This document shows positions 36,828 through 45,076 of a stretch of 64,000 nt of DNA, in pieces. The notes below the pieces were generated by a model. That model did not search any database. It was not told the origin of the DNA and saw nothing but the letters and a program-made list of their open reading frames with translations. A program made the position numbers and the translations under genes. This DNA is from Bradyrhizobium macuxiense (GTDB lineage Bacteria > Pseudomonadota > Alphaproteobacteria > Rhizobiales > Xanthobacteraceae). The stretch covers positions 62,001-126,000 of the forward strand of contig NZ_VITY01000004.1 in assembly GCF_007993935.1 (NCBI RefSeq). The letters are read 5' to 3'. The first letter of the stretch is position 1; each line of letters opens with the position of its first letter.

Positions 36828-38219
36828 TTACTCCCGCACCCGCGCCAGCAGCGTCAGCCCGACCACGAAGAACACCACCAGCACGGCCATGCCGGCCTTC
36901 TGGCTCGCGGTCGCCGCCGTGATCGCCCCAATCATGAGCGGACCGATGAACGACGTCACCTTCCCAGTCAGCGCGAACAAGCCGAAGTATTGCGCGATGC
37001 GATCCTTCGGCGCGAGGCGGATCAGGAGCGAGCGCGAGGCTGCCTGCAGCGGCGCGCCGGTGGCGCCGATCAAGCAGCCCAGCACGATATAGGCGCGCTC
37101 GGCAGCACCCGCGAACAACGGACCGCCGGGCACCGGCGGCGCGACCGGGATGAACAGGATGGAATCCTTGTTCACGGTGAGGATCACGACGATCGCAAAC
37201 AGCAGGATCACGAGGCTGCCGGTGATCACGCGCTTCGGCCCGAACGCATCGTCGAGCTTGCCGCCGATCCAGCCGCCGAATGTGCCGGCAACCGCCAGGA
37301 TGATGCCGAAGGTGCCGATCCGGATCGTATCCCAGCCGAACGTGCCGGCGGCATAGATGCCGCCGAACGCGAACAGCGAGACCAGCCCGTCGGTGTAGAT
37401 CATGTTCGCCAGCAGGAACCAGGCCAGCGATGTCTGCTTCGGCAGACTCAGCAATGACTCCCTGAGCTCGCGCAGGCCTTCGCCGAGTGCCTCGCGCATC
37501 GGCCGCTTCGCCGGATAATCCGGCGTGAACAGGAACATCGGCGTCACGAAGATGATGAACCACAGCCCGGTCAGCGGCCCGGTGATGCGGTCGCCTTCAT
37601 GCGTGACCGGATCGAGGCCGAACAGCGGCGTGAAGCCGAACAGTGTTTTGCCGGTTTCGGCATTGGCCGCGAGGAAGCCGAGCACCAGCACGAGGCTGAG
37701 GATGCCGCCGACATAGCCGGTGGCCCAGCCGGTGCCGGAGAGCCGCCCGATCCGGTCCGGCGGCACCAGGGTCGGCATCATCGCATTGTTGAACACGGTC
37801 GCGAATTCGACGCCGACGCTGGCGATCGCATAGGCGAGCAGCAGCATCGGGATGATGTCGGGATTGCCGGGCGTGCCGATCCACATCGCGCTCGATCCGA
37901 TCACGAGCAGCGCACCGAACACCGCGATCCATGGCTTGCGCCGGCCGCTGGCATCGGCGATCGCCCCTAGTACCGGCGACAGCAGCGCGATCGCGAGCCC
38001 CGCCGCGGCAGTCGCAAAGCCCCATAGCGCCTGCCCGCTTGCGGCGTCGGGCGCGACGAAGCTCGCGAAATAGGGTGCGAACACGAAGGTCGTGATCAAC
38101 GTGAAATAAGGCTGCGCGGCCCAGTCGAAGAAGATCCAGCTGATGACGGCTGCGCGGCCAGGATAGGCTTTGGTGGTGGCCTTCGCTTCAGCCGCACCCG
38201 TCTGCATTGTTGCCGTCAT
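36828..38219 (-). CDS. MFS transporter, UMF1/Atg22-like
   Basis: 463 residues with about twelve membrane segments. The N-terminal ISWIFFDWAAQPYFTLITTFVFAPYF and GGIxSLVLV-type blocks are characteristic of the UMF1 family, the bacterial relatives of yeast vacuolar efflux protein Atg22. Probably an inner-membrane exporter of amino acids or similar small molecules, but no substrate is known for bacterial members. The ATG at 38219 is chosen; a GTG at 38249 lacks a ribosome-binding site. Divergent from the ggt gene. Confidence 0.85.
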   Translation of the reverse strand: MTATMQTGAAEAKATTKAYPGRAAVISWIFFDWAAQPYFTLITTFVFAPYFASFVAPDAASGQALWGFATAAAGLAIALLSPVLGAIADASGRRKPWIAVFGALLVIGSSAMWIGTPGNPDIIPMLLLAYAIASVGVEFATVFNNAMMPTLVPPDRIGRLSGTGWATGYVGGILSLVLVLGFLAANAETGKTLFGFTPLFGLDPVTHEGDRITGPLTGLWFIIFVTPMFLFTPDYPAKRPMREALGEGLRELRESLLSLPKQTSLAWFLLANMIYTDGLVSLFAFGGIYAAGTFGWDTIRIGTFGIILAVAGTFGGWIGGKLDDAFGPKRVITGSLVILLFAIVVILTVNKDSILFIPVAPPVPGGPLFAGAAERAYIVLGCLIGATGAPLQAASRSLLIRLAPKDRIAQYFGLFALTGKVTSFIGPLMIGAITAATASQKAGMAVLVVFFVVGLTLLARVRE

Positions 38220-38334
38220 CGCGAAAGATATTCCTTGAGATCGAGCCACAGAGAGGCTTTTGCCGCTTCAAGCCGCTCCCATATAGCATGGGCCGGTTTG
38301 GCTGATACGGCGATGAACAGGGCAGGACATTTCG

Positions 38335-40080
38335 ATGGCGCTGACAGCAACGATGTCGCGGCGGCTGTTTGCCGCTCTCCTGGTGATCGGCATCGCGACA
38401 CCGGCCCTCAGTCAGGTCCAGCGGCGCGCCTACGAGCCGTCAACCACTGATACGGCTAGCAGCATTCGCGCCGAACACGGCATGGTGGTGGCGCAGGAGA
38501 AGCTCGCGGCGCGGGTCGGCGCCGACATCCTGCGGCAGGGCGGCAATGCGGTCGACGCCGCGGTCGCCACCGGCTTTGCGATGGCGGTGACCTATCCGCG
38601 CGCCGGCAATATCGGCGGCGGCGGCTTCATGGTGATCCATCTCGCCGGACGCAATGAAGATATCGCGATCGACTATCGCGAGACTGCGCCGCAGGCCGCC
38701 AGCCGCGACATGTTCCTCAACGCCGAGGGCAAGCCCGATCCCGACAAGTCGCGCAACTCCGCGCTTGCAATCGGCGTGCCCGGCACGGTCGCGGGCCTCG
38801 CGCTGGCGCTGGAGAAATACGGCTCCGGCAAGTTCACGCTGGCGCAGGTCCTCAAGCCCGCGATCGATCTGGCGCGCGACGGCTTCATCGTCACCGACGA
38901 TACAGCGGACACGCTGGCGGACATGTACCGCCGCATGTCGCGCTGGCCCAACTCGGCCAAGACGTTCTCGCACGCCGACGGTACGCCGCTGCATGAAGGT
39001 GACCGCCTGGTCCAGGGCGATCTCGCCGGCGTGCTGACCGCAGTCGCCGAACAGGGCCCGCGCGGCTTCTACGACGGCGCGGTCGCCGAGAAGCTGGTCA
39101 GCGGCATCAAGAATGCCGGCGGCATCTTTACATTAGCCGATCTGAAATCCTACCAGCCGGTGATCCGCACGCCGGTCCGCGGCACCTATCGCGGCTACGA
39201 CATCATCTCGATGCCGCAGCCCTCGTCCGGCGGCGTCGTGCTGCTCGAGATCCTCAACATCCTCGAAGGATTTGCGATGTCGGACATGAAGCAGGGCTCG
39301 GCCGCCTCGCTGCATGTGATGATCGAGGCGATGAAGCGGGCCTATGCCGATCGCGCCCGCTATCTCGGCGATCCTGCCTTCGTCGACGCGCCGACCAAGC
39401 TGCTGGTCGACAAGGACTACGCCGCGAAGCAGCGCGCGACCATCGATCTTGCCCGCGCCACGCCCTGGACCGACGTGCGCAACGCCAAGCAACCACACGA
39501 GGGCGACAACACCACGCATTATTCCGTCGTTGATGCCAGCGGCAACGCCGTCAGCAACACCTACACGCTGAATTTCCCCTATGGCGTCGGCCTCGTCGCG
39601 GAGGGCACCGGCGTGCTGCTCAACAACGAGCTCGACGATTTCACCGCAGCGCCCGGCGCCTCCAACGCCTTCGGCCTGGTCGGCTTCGAGGCCAATCTGC
39701 CGGGGCCGGGCAAGCGCCCGCTGTCGTCGATGTCGCCGACCATCGTGCTCAGGGACGGCAAGCCGGTGCTGGTGACGGGCTCGCCGGGTGGCAGCCGCAT
39801 CATATCAGCGGTGACGCAGATCATCGTCGACGTGATCGACTACAAGATGGACATCGCGGCCGCGGTCGCCGCGCCCCGCATGCACCATCAATGGCTGCCC
39901 GACGAGGTCCGGATCGAGCGCGGCTTTCCTGACGAGGTGCTGACCAAGTTGAAGGCCAAGGGCCACAAACTGGTCGAGCCGCTCGGCTACTCCTCCGCGA
40001 ACTCGATCCTCGTCACGACCAATGGTCTGCTCGGCGCACCCGATCCGCGCACGCGTGGCTCGGAGGCCGCAGGGTACTAA
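38335..40080 (+). CDS. ggt: Gamma-glutamyltransferase
   Basis: 581 residues with a signal peptide (RLFAALLVIGIATPALSQ), so periplasmic. The precursor cleaves itself before Thr393 (NTTHYSVVD), giving the large and small subunits; this Thr is the nucleophile that takes gamma-glutamyl from glutathione. Also seen: GGNAVDAAVA and NIGGGGFMVIH in the large subunit, and PLSSMSPTIV and GSPGG in the small one. AGGA precedes the ATG. Role: breakdown or salvage of glutathione and gamma-glutamyl compounds. Confidence 0.95.
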   Translation: MALTATMSRRLFAALLVIGIATPALSQVQRRAYEPSTTDTASSIRAEHGMVVAQEKLAARVGADILRQGGNAVDAAVATGFAMAVTYPRAGNIGGGGFMVIHLAGRNEDIAIDYRETAPQAASRDMFLNAEGKPDPDKSRNSALAIGVPGTVAGLALALEKYGSGKFTLAQVLKPAIDLARDGFIVTDDTADTLADMYRRMSRWPNSAKTFSHADGTPLHEGDRLVQGDLAGVLTAVAEQGPRGFYDGAVAEKLVSGIKNAGGIFTLADLKSYQPVIRTPVRGTYRGYDIISMPQPSSGGVVLLEILNILEGFAMSDMKQGSAASLHVMIEAMKRAYADRARYLGDPAFVDAPTKLLVDKDYAAKQRATIDLARATPWTDVRNAKQPHEGDNTTHYSVVDASGNAVSNTYTLNFPYGVGLVAEGTGVLLNNELDDFTAAPGASNAFGLVGFEANLPGPGKRPLSSMSPTIVLRDGKPVLVTGSPGGSRIISAVTQIIVDVIDYKMDIAAAVAAPRMHHQWLPDEVRIERGFPDEVLTKLKAKGHKLVEPLGYSSANSILVTTNGLLGAPDPRTRGSEAAGY

Positions 40081-40182
40081 AGGCGGCTTTGCCCGCCTGC
40101 GACATCGCGATAGATTGGCGGTCCGCGCAACTCCGGCCGCGGATCGCAAAGTGCCGGTGAAAGATTTCTCCGGGGAACGCGC

Positions 40183-41481
40183 ATGAGCACGGCCGAATCC
40201 AAATCGATGGAAGTCGCAGAGATCGAGGACACCAGCCTCCTCGCCTTCTATCGCGACATGAATTTGCAGGAGCGGCGCACGTTCTGGGCCTGCGCGTCGG
40301 GCTGGACGCTCGACGGCATGGATTTCATGATCTATCCGCTCGTCATCGGCACCATCATCACGCTGTGGAAGGTCGATGCCGGCACCGCCGGGCTCGCCGG
40401 CACCGTGACGCTTCTGGCCTCCGCCGTCGGCGGCTGGCTCGGCGGCTATCTCTCCGACCGGATCGGGCGGGTGAAGACGCTGCAGCTCACCATCATCTGG
40501 TTCTCGTTCTTTTCGCTGGTCTGCGCCGTGGTGCAGAATTTCGACCAGCTGCTGATCGCCCGCGCGCTGCTCGGCTTAGGCTTCGGCGGCGAATGGGCGG
40601 CCGGCGCGGTGCTGATCGGCGAAGCGATCCGGCCGCAATATCGCGGACGCGCGGTCGGCTCGGTGCAGTCGGGCTGGGCAATCGGTTGGGGCTTTGCGGT
40701 GCTGGCGCAGGCGGTGCTGTTCTCGATCCTGCCTGCGGAGAACGCCTGGCGCTGGATGTTCGTGATCGGCGCGCTGCCGGCGCTGCTGGTGTTCTATCTG
40801 CGCCGCTATGTCACCGAGCCGGAAATATCAGCCGCGACCATGGCGCAGCAGCAGGCATCCGGCAGCGGACCCGCCGCGCTGTGGGAGATCTTCCAGGGGC
40901 CGATCCTGAAGACCACGCTGCTGGCCTCGCTGGTCGGCACCGGCATGCAGGGCGGCTACTACGCCATCACCTTCTGGGTGCCGCGCTTCCTCACCACCGA
41001 GCGCAAGCTCTCGGTGGTCGGCTCGACCGGCTATCTCGCGACGCTGATCATCGGCTCGTTCATCGGCTATCTGGTCGGCGCCTGGCTTGCCGACCGGATC
41101 GGCCGGCGCAATCTGTTCCTGATCTTCTCGCTCGGCGCCATCGCGGTGGTGCTGCTCTATACCCAATTGCCGCTGTCCAACGAGGTGCTGTGGGTGCTGG
41201 GCTTCCCGCTCGGCTTCTTTGCCTCGGGCTATTTCTCCGGCATGGGCGCGTTCCTGACCGAGCTCTACCCGACCCGGCTGCGCGGCTCGGGCCAGGGTTT
41301 TTGCTACAATTTCGGCCGCGGCGTCGGCGCACTGTTTCCGTTCCTGGTCGGCGCGCTGTCGACCACGACGACGCTCGCCAACGCGATCGCGATCTTCGCG
41401 GTCGCAGCCTACGCCGTGTTCTTCATAGCCGCCTACGCGCTGCCGGAAACCCGCGGGCGCGTGCTGCATGCGGGTGGGTAG
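40183..41481 (+). CDS. MFS transporter, sugar/organic acid:H+ symporter type
   Basis: 432 residues with twelve predicted membrane segments. The loop motif GGYLSDRIGRVKTL between helices 2 and 3, LLGLGFGGEWAAGAVLIGE and AWLADRIGRRN are characteristic of the metabolite:H+ symporter group that includes aromatic acid and sialic acid carriers. A soluble N-terminal tail of about 30 residues precedes the first helix. GGGGAA lies before the ATG. Substrate cannot be fixed. Ggt lies 102 bases upstream on the same strand; a shared role is not proven. Confidence 0.88.
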   Translation: MSTAESKSMEVAEIEDTSLLAFYRDMNLQERRTFWACASGWTLDGMDFMIYPLVIGTIITLWKVDAGTAGLAGTVTLLASAVGGWLGGYLSDRIGRVKTLQLTIIWFSFFSLVCAVVQNFDQLLIARALLGLGFGGEWAAGAVLIGEAIRPQYRGRAVGSVQSGWAIGWGFAVLAQAVLFSILPAENAWRWMFVIGALPALLVFYLRRYVTEPEISAATMAQQQASGSGPAALWEIFQGPILKTTLLASLVGTGMQGGYYAITFWVPRFLTTERKLSVVGSTGYLATLIIGSFIGYLVGAWLADRIGRRNLFLIFSLGAIAVVLLYTQLPLSNEVLWVLGFPLGFFASGYFSGMGAFLTELYPTRLRGSGQGFCYNFGRGVGALFPFLVGALSTTTTLANAIAIFAVAAYAVFFIAAYALPETRGRVLHAGG

Positions 41482-41522
41482 CGTTGTCAGTGGCGCGACG
41501 GCCGCGACGCTTGCTCCGTAGT

Positions 41523-41624
41523 CCCCTCCCCCCTTGCGGGGGAGGGCTAGGGAGAGGGGTGGCCGCGAAGGCGGTGTATGTGGCTTACCCCTCTCCCCAA
41601 CCCTCCCCCGCAAGGGGGGAGGGA
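41523..41624. repeat. Intergenic palindrome, family E (G/C-run type)
   Basis: Arms CCCCTCCCCCCTTGCGGGGG and its complement near 41600-41624, plus inner arms GGGAGAGGGGT and ACCCCTCTCCC. Between the MFS and SDR genes on the same strand, so it may attenuate read-through. Confidence 0.75.
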
Positions 41625-41665
41625 GCCCTGCTAGTGTGCGTCCCTAACTGCAGAGGAGTGGTCTC

Positions 41666-42541
41666 ATGTCATCGCTCAAAGGCAAGACGCTGTTCATCTC
41701 GGGTGCGAGCCGCGGCATTGGGCTGGCGATCGCGCTGCGCGCCGCGCGTGACGGCGCCAATGTCGCGATCGCGGCGAAGACCGCCGAGCCGCATCCGAAG
41801 CTGAAGGGCACGATCTACACCGCCGCCGACGAAGTCCGCGCCGCGGGCGGCAAGGCGCTGCCGGTGATCTGCGACATCAGGGACGAGGCCCAGGTAATGG
41901 CGGCGATCGAGCAGACCGTCGCCGAGTTCGGCGGCATCGACGTCTGCGTCAACAATGCCAGCGCGATCAGCCTGACCAATTCGCAGGCCACCGACATGAA
42001 GCGCTACGACCTTATGATGGGGATCAACACGCGCGGTACCTTCATGGTGTCGAAATACTGCATCCCGCACCTGAAGAAGGCGGAGAATCCGCACATCCTG
42101 ATGCTGTCGCCGCCGCTCGACATGAAGACGAAATGGTTCGAGCACTCGGCCGCCTACACGATGGCGAAGTTCGGCATGAGCATGTGCGTGCTGGGGCTGG
42201 CCGGCGAATTGAAGTCGGCCGGCGTCGCCGTCAACGCGCTGTGGCCGCGTACCACGATCGCGACCGCCGCGGTCGGCAATCTGCTCGGTGGCGATGCCAT
42301 GATGCGCGCGAGCCGCACCCCCGAGATCATGGGCGATGCGGCCTATGCGATCATCACGCGGCCGTCGCGCGAATTCACCGGGCATTTCTGCATCGACGAC
42401 AAGGTGCTCTATGCCAACGGCGTGCGCGACTTCGAGCACTATCGCGTCGATCCCTCGGTGCCGCTGATGTCGGATTTCTTCGTGCCCGACGACGACGTGC
42501 CGCCACCCGGCGTCACCGTGCAGGCGCTACCGGCGCGCTGA
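41666..42541 (+). CDS. SDR family oxidoreductase (HSDL2-like)
   Basis: 291 residues. Rossmann motif GASRGIG at 13-19, NNAS, and the catalytic Tyr/Lys in SAAYTMAKFGM. The insert AAKTAEPHPKLKGTIYTAADEV early in the protein is the signature of the hydroxysteroid-dehydrogenase-like-2/citronellal-type group. The acyl-carrier/SCP2 tail of animal HSDL2 is absent. Strong GAGGAG upstream of the ATG. NAD(P)-dependent, cytoplasmic; substrate unknown. A family C palindrome begins at the stop codon. Confidence 0.88.
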   Translation: MSSLKGKTLFISGASRGIGLAIALRAARDGANVAIAAKTAEPHPKLKGTIYTAADEVRAAGGKALPVICDIRDEAQVMAAIEQTVAEFGGIDVCVNNASAISLTNSQATDMKRYDLMMGINTRGTFMVSKYCIPHLKKAENPHILMLSPPLDMKTKWFEHSAAYTMAKFGMSMCVLGLAGELKSAGVAVNALWPRTTIATAAVGNLLGGDAMMRASRTPEIMGDAAYAIITRPSREFTGHFCIDDKVLYANGVRDFEHYRVDPSVPLMSDFFVPDDDVPPPGVTVQALPAR

Positions 42542-42588
42542 AGCATGATCCGGAAAAGTGCGAAGCGGTTTTCCGGAAAGATCATGCT
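42542..42588. repeat. Intergenic palindrome, family C
   Basis: Begins AGCATGATCCGGAAAA and ends with the complementary TTTTCCGG...GATCATGCT, a nearly perfect stem. It begins directly at the stop codon of the SDR gene. Related copies at 20700, 52391 (decayed) and 62881. Confidence 0.8.
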
Positions 42589-42597
42589 CAAAAAAGG

Positions 42598-42933
42598 CTA
42601 CAGCACGGACGCATTGAGTTGCGCGCGCCAGTGCGCCACGCGCTCCTTGAGCAGCGTGTCGCGCACATAGGCAAGCTCCTCATCTTCGATCCGCTCCAAC
42701 GTTTCAAGCGACAGATTGTCGGCGCCATGCGCCGACCAGGCGCGCTGCAGCTCGGCATTGCGATGATTGCCCATCCGCAGCGTGAACCAGATCCGGTTCT
42801 GGATCTTGTCGAGATCAAGCGCCTGCCCGACCCAGACCGCGCCGGTCGCGCGGCAGCGGATCGCGAACACGCCGGCAATGCTCGCGCGCTTCTTGTAGTC
42901 GGCGATGGCCAGCTTGCGGTCCTCGGTCTTCAT
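42598..42933 (-). CDS. GIY-YIG-like nuclease family protein
   Basis: 111 residues. The core is AGVFAIRCRATGAVWVGQALDL followed by RIWFTLRMGNHRNAELQRAWSAHG, which is the GIY-YIG fold as found in a small alphaproteobacterial group; the canonical first GIY reads GVF and YIG reads WVG, so cleavage activity is uncertain. The tail is helical. GGGAG precedes the ATG. Divergent from the DUF1330-like gene, sharing a compact control region with it. Confidence 0.75.
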   Translation of the reverse strand: MKTEDRKLAIADYKKRASIAGVFAIRCRATGAVWVGQALDLDKIQNRIWFTLRMGNHRNAELQRAWSAHGADNLSLETLERIEDEELAYVRDTLLKERVAHWRAQLNASVL

Positions 42934-42961
42934 GGCGGCTCCCGTCGTCGTGGTGCGATGA

Positions 42962-43007
42962 TTTATATCCGGGTATTATTGACAAAGCAATTATGCCCGG
43001 GTAAAAA
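42962..43007. promoter_or_regulatory. Overlapping divergent promoters with a 28-base dyad
   Basis: Plus strand: TTGACA at 42979-42984, 17-base spacer, TAAAAA at 43002-43007. Minus strand: TTGCTT at 42990-42985, 17-base spacer, TATAAA at 42967-42962. An imperfect inverted repeat (GGGTATTATTG, 6 bases, CAATTATGCCC; 9 of 11 pairs) at 42971-42998 covers both -35 boxes, and CCGGGTA occurs twice 28 bases apart (42969, 42997). This looks like one operator controlling both genes. Confidence 0.6.
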
Positions 43008-43037
43008 ATGCCATCCGAACCCGATGGGCCGACCGAC

Positions 43038-43463
43038 ATGGACACCGCCTGCTATCTGGAGCCGACCTGGAACGCCGGGCGCGACTTTGCCCAGCGCGAG
43101 ATCAGGGGCGAGCTGGTGATGCTCAACCTGCTGCGCTTCCGCGAAACCGCCGATTATTCGCAAAACCCCGAGCTCGCCCCGCCGCAGCCGATATCAGGCG
43201 CGGAGGCGTACGACCGCTATGTCGCCCATACGCTCCCGCATCTGCAGAAGAGCGGCGGCGACATCCTGTTCATGGGTGACGGCGGGTCGTTCCTGATCGG
43301 GCCCGAGGCCGAGCGCTGGGACCGTGCGATGCTGATCCGGCAGAAGAGCCGCGGCGCGTTCCTCGCCTTCGCGGTAGCAGAAGCCTATCTGGCCGGCATC
43401 GGACATCGCACCGCGGCGCTCGCCGATTCACGGCTGTTGCCGCTGGTCGAGTTGCCGCGATGA
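43038..43463 (+). CDS. DUF1330-like small protein
   Basis: 141 residues. The pattern GELVMLNLLRFRETADY ... ISGAEAYDRYVAHTLPHLQKSGGDILFMGDGGSFLIGPE matches the ferredoxin-like DUF1330 group, whose members form dimers of unknown enzymatic function. An ATG at 43008 would add ten residues but lies exactly after the -10 box TAAAAA, so the ATG at 43038 is preferred. Cytoplasmic. Divergent from the GIY-YIG gene. Confidence 0.7.
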   Translation: MDTACYLEPTWNAGRDFAQREIRGELVMLNLLRFRETADYSQNPELAPPQPISGAEAYDRYVAHTLPHLQKSGGDILFMGDGGSFLIGPEAERWDRAMLIRQKSRGAFLAFAVAEAYLAGIGHRTAALADSRLLPLVELPR

Positions 43464-43471
43464 GCGCGCGT

Positions 43472-44137
43472 TTATCGGCCGACCTCGTACGGCCCGCCCT
43501 TCTCCAAGGCCCGCGCATAGGCCGGGCGGGCGTGGATGCGTTCGAGGAACGCGACGCATCGGGGGTGACCATCCTCGAGCCCGCCGCGCGCTGCGGCCGC
43601 TTCCAGCGGAAAGCTCATCTGGATGTCGGCGCCGGAGAATTCGCTGCCGGCGAACCATTCGCTCTTGCCGAGCTCGCCTTCCCAATAGGCCATGTGCTGC
43701 TTGAGCTGCGGATTGACCAGCGTGGACAGCGCCTGGTTCGACACCTTGCGCACCAAGGGCCGCAGCAGCGCCGGCGCACGCTTCGGCATCAGCGTGAACA
43801 GCAGCTTCAGCAGCAGCGGCGTCATCGCCGATCCCTCGGCGTAGTGCAGCCAATAGGTGTAGCGCAGCCGCTCCGGCGTATCGGCTCGCGGGATCAGGCG
43901 GCCATTGCCGTAGGTCGCGATGATGTATTCGAGGATCGCGCCGGATTCCGCGATGGTGTTGCCGTTGTCGGTGACGACGGGCGACTTGCCGAGCGGATGG
44001 ATCGCGCGCAGCTCCTTCGGCGCCCGCATGTCGGGCTGCCGCTGGTAGCGCACGATCTCGTAAGGAACGCCCAATTCCTCGAGCAGCCACAGCACGCGCT
44101 GCGAGCGGGAATTGTTGAGGTGATGAACCGTCAGCAT
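43472..44137 (-). CDS. Glutathione S-transferase family protein
   Basis: 221 residues: an N-terminal thioredoxin-like domain (LTVHHLNNSRSQRVLWLLEELGVPYE, with the glutathione-binding Ser/Asn near residue 9, and the ESGAILEYI motif with cis-Pro SPVVTD) and a C-terminal helical domain ending in PAYARALEKGG. GAGAGG precedes the ATG at 44137; a longer frame begins upstream but without homology. Cytosolic detoxification enzyme; substrate unknown. Convergent with the DUF1330-like gene. Confidence 0.9.
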   Translation of the reverse strand: MLTVHHLNNSRSQRVLWLLEELGVPYEIVRYQRQPDMRAPKELRAIHPLGKSPVVTDNGNTIAESGAILEYIIATYGNGRLIPRADTPERLRYTYWLHYAEGSAMTPLLLKLLFTLMPKRAPALLRPLVRKVSNQALSTLVNPQLKQHMAYWEGELGKSEWFAGSEFSGADIQMSFPLEAAAARGGLEDGHPRCVAFLERIHARPAYARALEKGGPYEVGR

Positions 44138-44268
44138 GGGCGTCCTCTCAGATGTCAGCGCAATCGGGCGGCGTTTGGTGCCAGCCCGCCGCAAGAAAGT
44201 CGAGACGCACGTGCCTGGATTACCCCGAATTACCCGGGCAATATGCCGCGCAACCGAAGAGATCCGCG

Positions 44269-44856
44269 ATGACCCCAGCCTATGTCGTCTTCGAAAACGA
44301 GCACCGCATCGCCGCCGGTGACCTCCCGGAGGTCGCCCGCACGGCCAAGCAGCTGCTCGATCAGCGCAAGGACGCCACGGTCCTGGTGTTCAACGGCCGC
44401 ACCTCGGCGCTGGTCGATATCGACTTCCGCGGCTCGGTCGACGACGTGCTGGCGCGGCTGCCGAAGCCCGCCCGCCCGCTCGACGAGGAGCCGGCGGTGC
44501 CGGCCGCGCCGCGCGGGCCGGGACGGCCAAAGCTTGGCGTCGTCGCGCGCGAGATCACCCTGTTGCCGCGGCATTGGGACTGGCTCGCGCAGCAGAAGGG
44601 CGGCGCATCGGTTGCGATCCGCAAGCTGGTCGACGAGGCCCGGCGCGCAAGCGGCGACAAGGATCGGACGCGCGCAGCACAAGATGCCGCCTATCGCTTC
44701 ATGACCACGATGGCCGGCAACCGGCCGAACTACGAGGAGGCGATCCGCGCGCTGTTCGCGCACGACCGGCGGCGCTTCACGGCCCTGATCGCGGACTGGC
44801 CTGCCGACATCCGCGATCATGCGATCCAGCTCGCCTACAGCGATCAAGCGGACTGA
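44269..44856 (+). CDS. DUF2239 family protein
   Basis: 195 residues. The first 80 residues are an alpha-beta region (YVVFENEHRIAAGDLPEVARTAK, ATVLVFNGRTSALVDIDFRG), followed by a Pro-rich linker, then GRPKLGVVAREITLLPRHWDWLAQQKGGASVAIRKLVDEARR, which resembles a ribbon-helix-helix-like DNA-binding segment, and a helical C-terminus. This is the DUF2239 layout. The RHH-like part suggests nucleic acid binding, but no function is known. GAAGAG precedes the ATG. Confidence 0.82.
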   Translation: MTPAYVVFENEHRIAAGDLPEVARTAKQLLDQRKDATVLVFNGRTSALVDIDFRGSVDDVLARLPKPARPLDEEPAVPAAPRGPGRPKLGVVAREITLLPRHWDWLAQQKGGASVAIRKLVDEARRASGDKDRTRAAQDAAYRFMTTMAGNRPNYEEAIRALFAHDRRRFTALIADWPADIRDHAIQLAYSDQAD

Positions 44857-44895
44857 CCTGCTTTGAATAGACTGGACGAGTAACCTCGAACGCGA

Positions 44896-45014
44896 TGTCG
44901 TCCCTGCGAAAGCAGGGACCCATAACCACCGAAGGGCATTGCGGCGCATCGAACTAGCCGCGCGCCCTTTGCAGAGGCCGCGGATTATGGGTCCCTGCTT
45001 TCGCAGGGACGACA
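44896..45014. repeat. Intergenic inverted repeat, family B (copy 3)
   Basis: Arms TGTCGTCCCTGCGAAAGCAG (44896) and its complement ending at 45014, a variant with TGC in place of CGG in both arms. It lies just upstream of the MATE gene. Confidence 0.8.
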
Positions 45015-45076
45015 GCGGTGTGTACTGCCTGACCTACCCAAGCTGCACAAGCTCGGTACCATTTTGGAAGTTGAAC

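Noticed and set aside
44939..45076. Extended start of the MATE gene
   Set aside because: It translates the right arm of a family B repeat; the GTG at 45077 has a proper ribosome-binding site.
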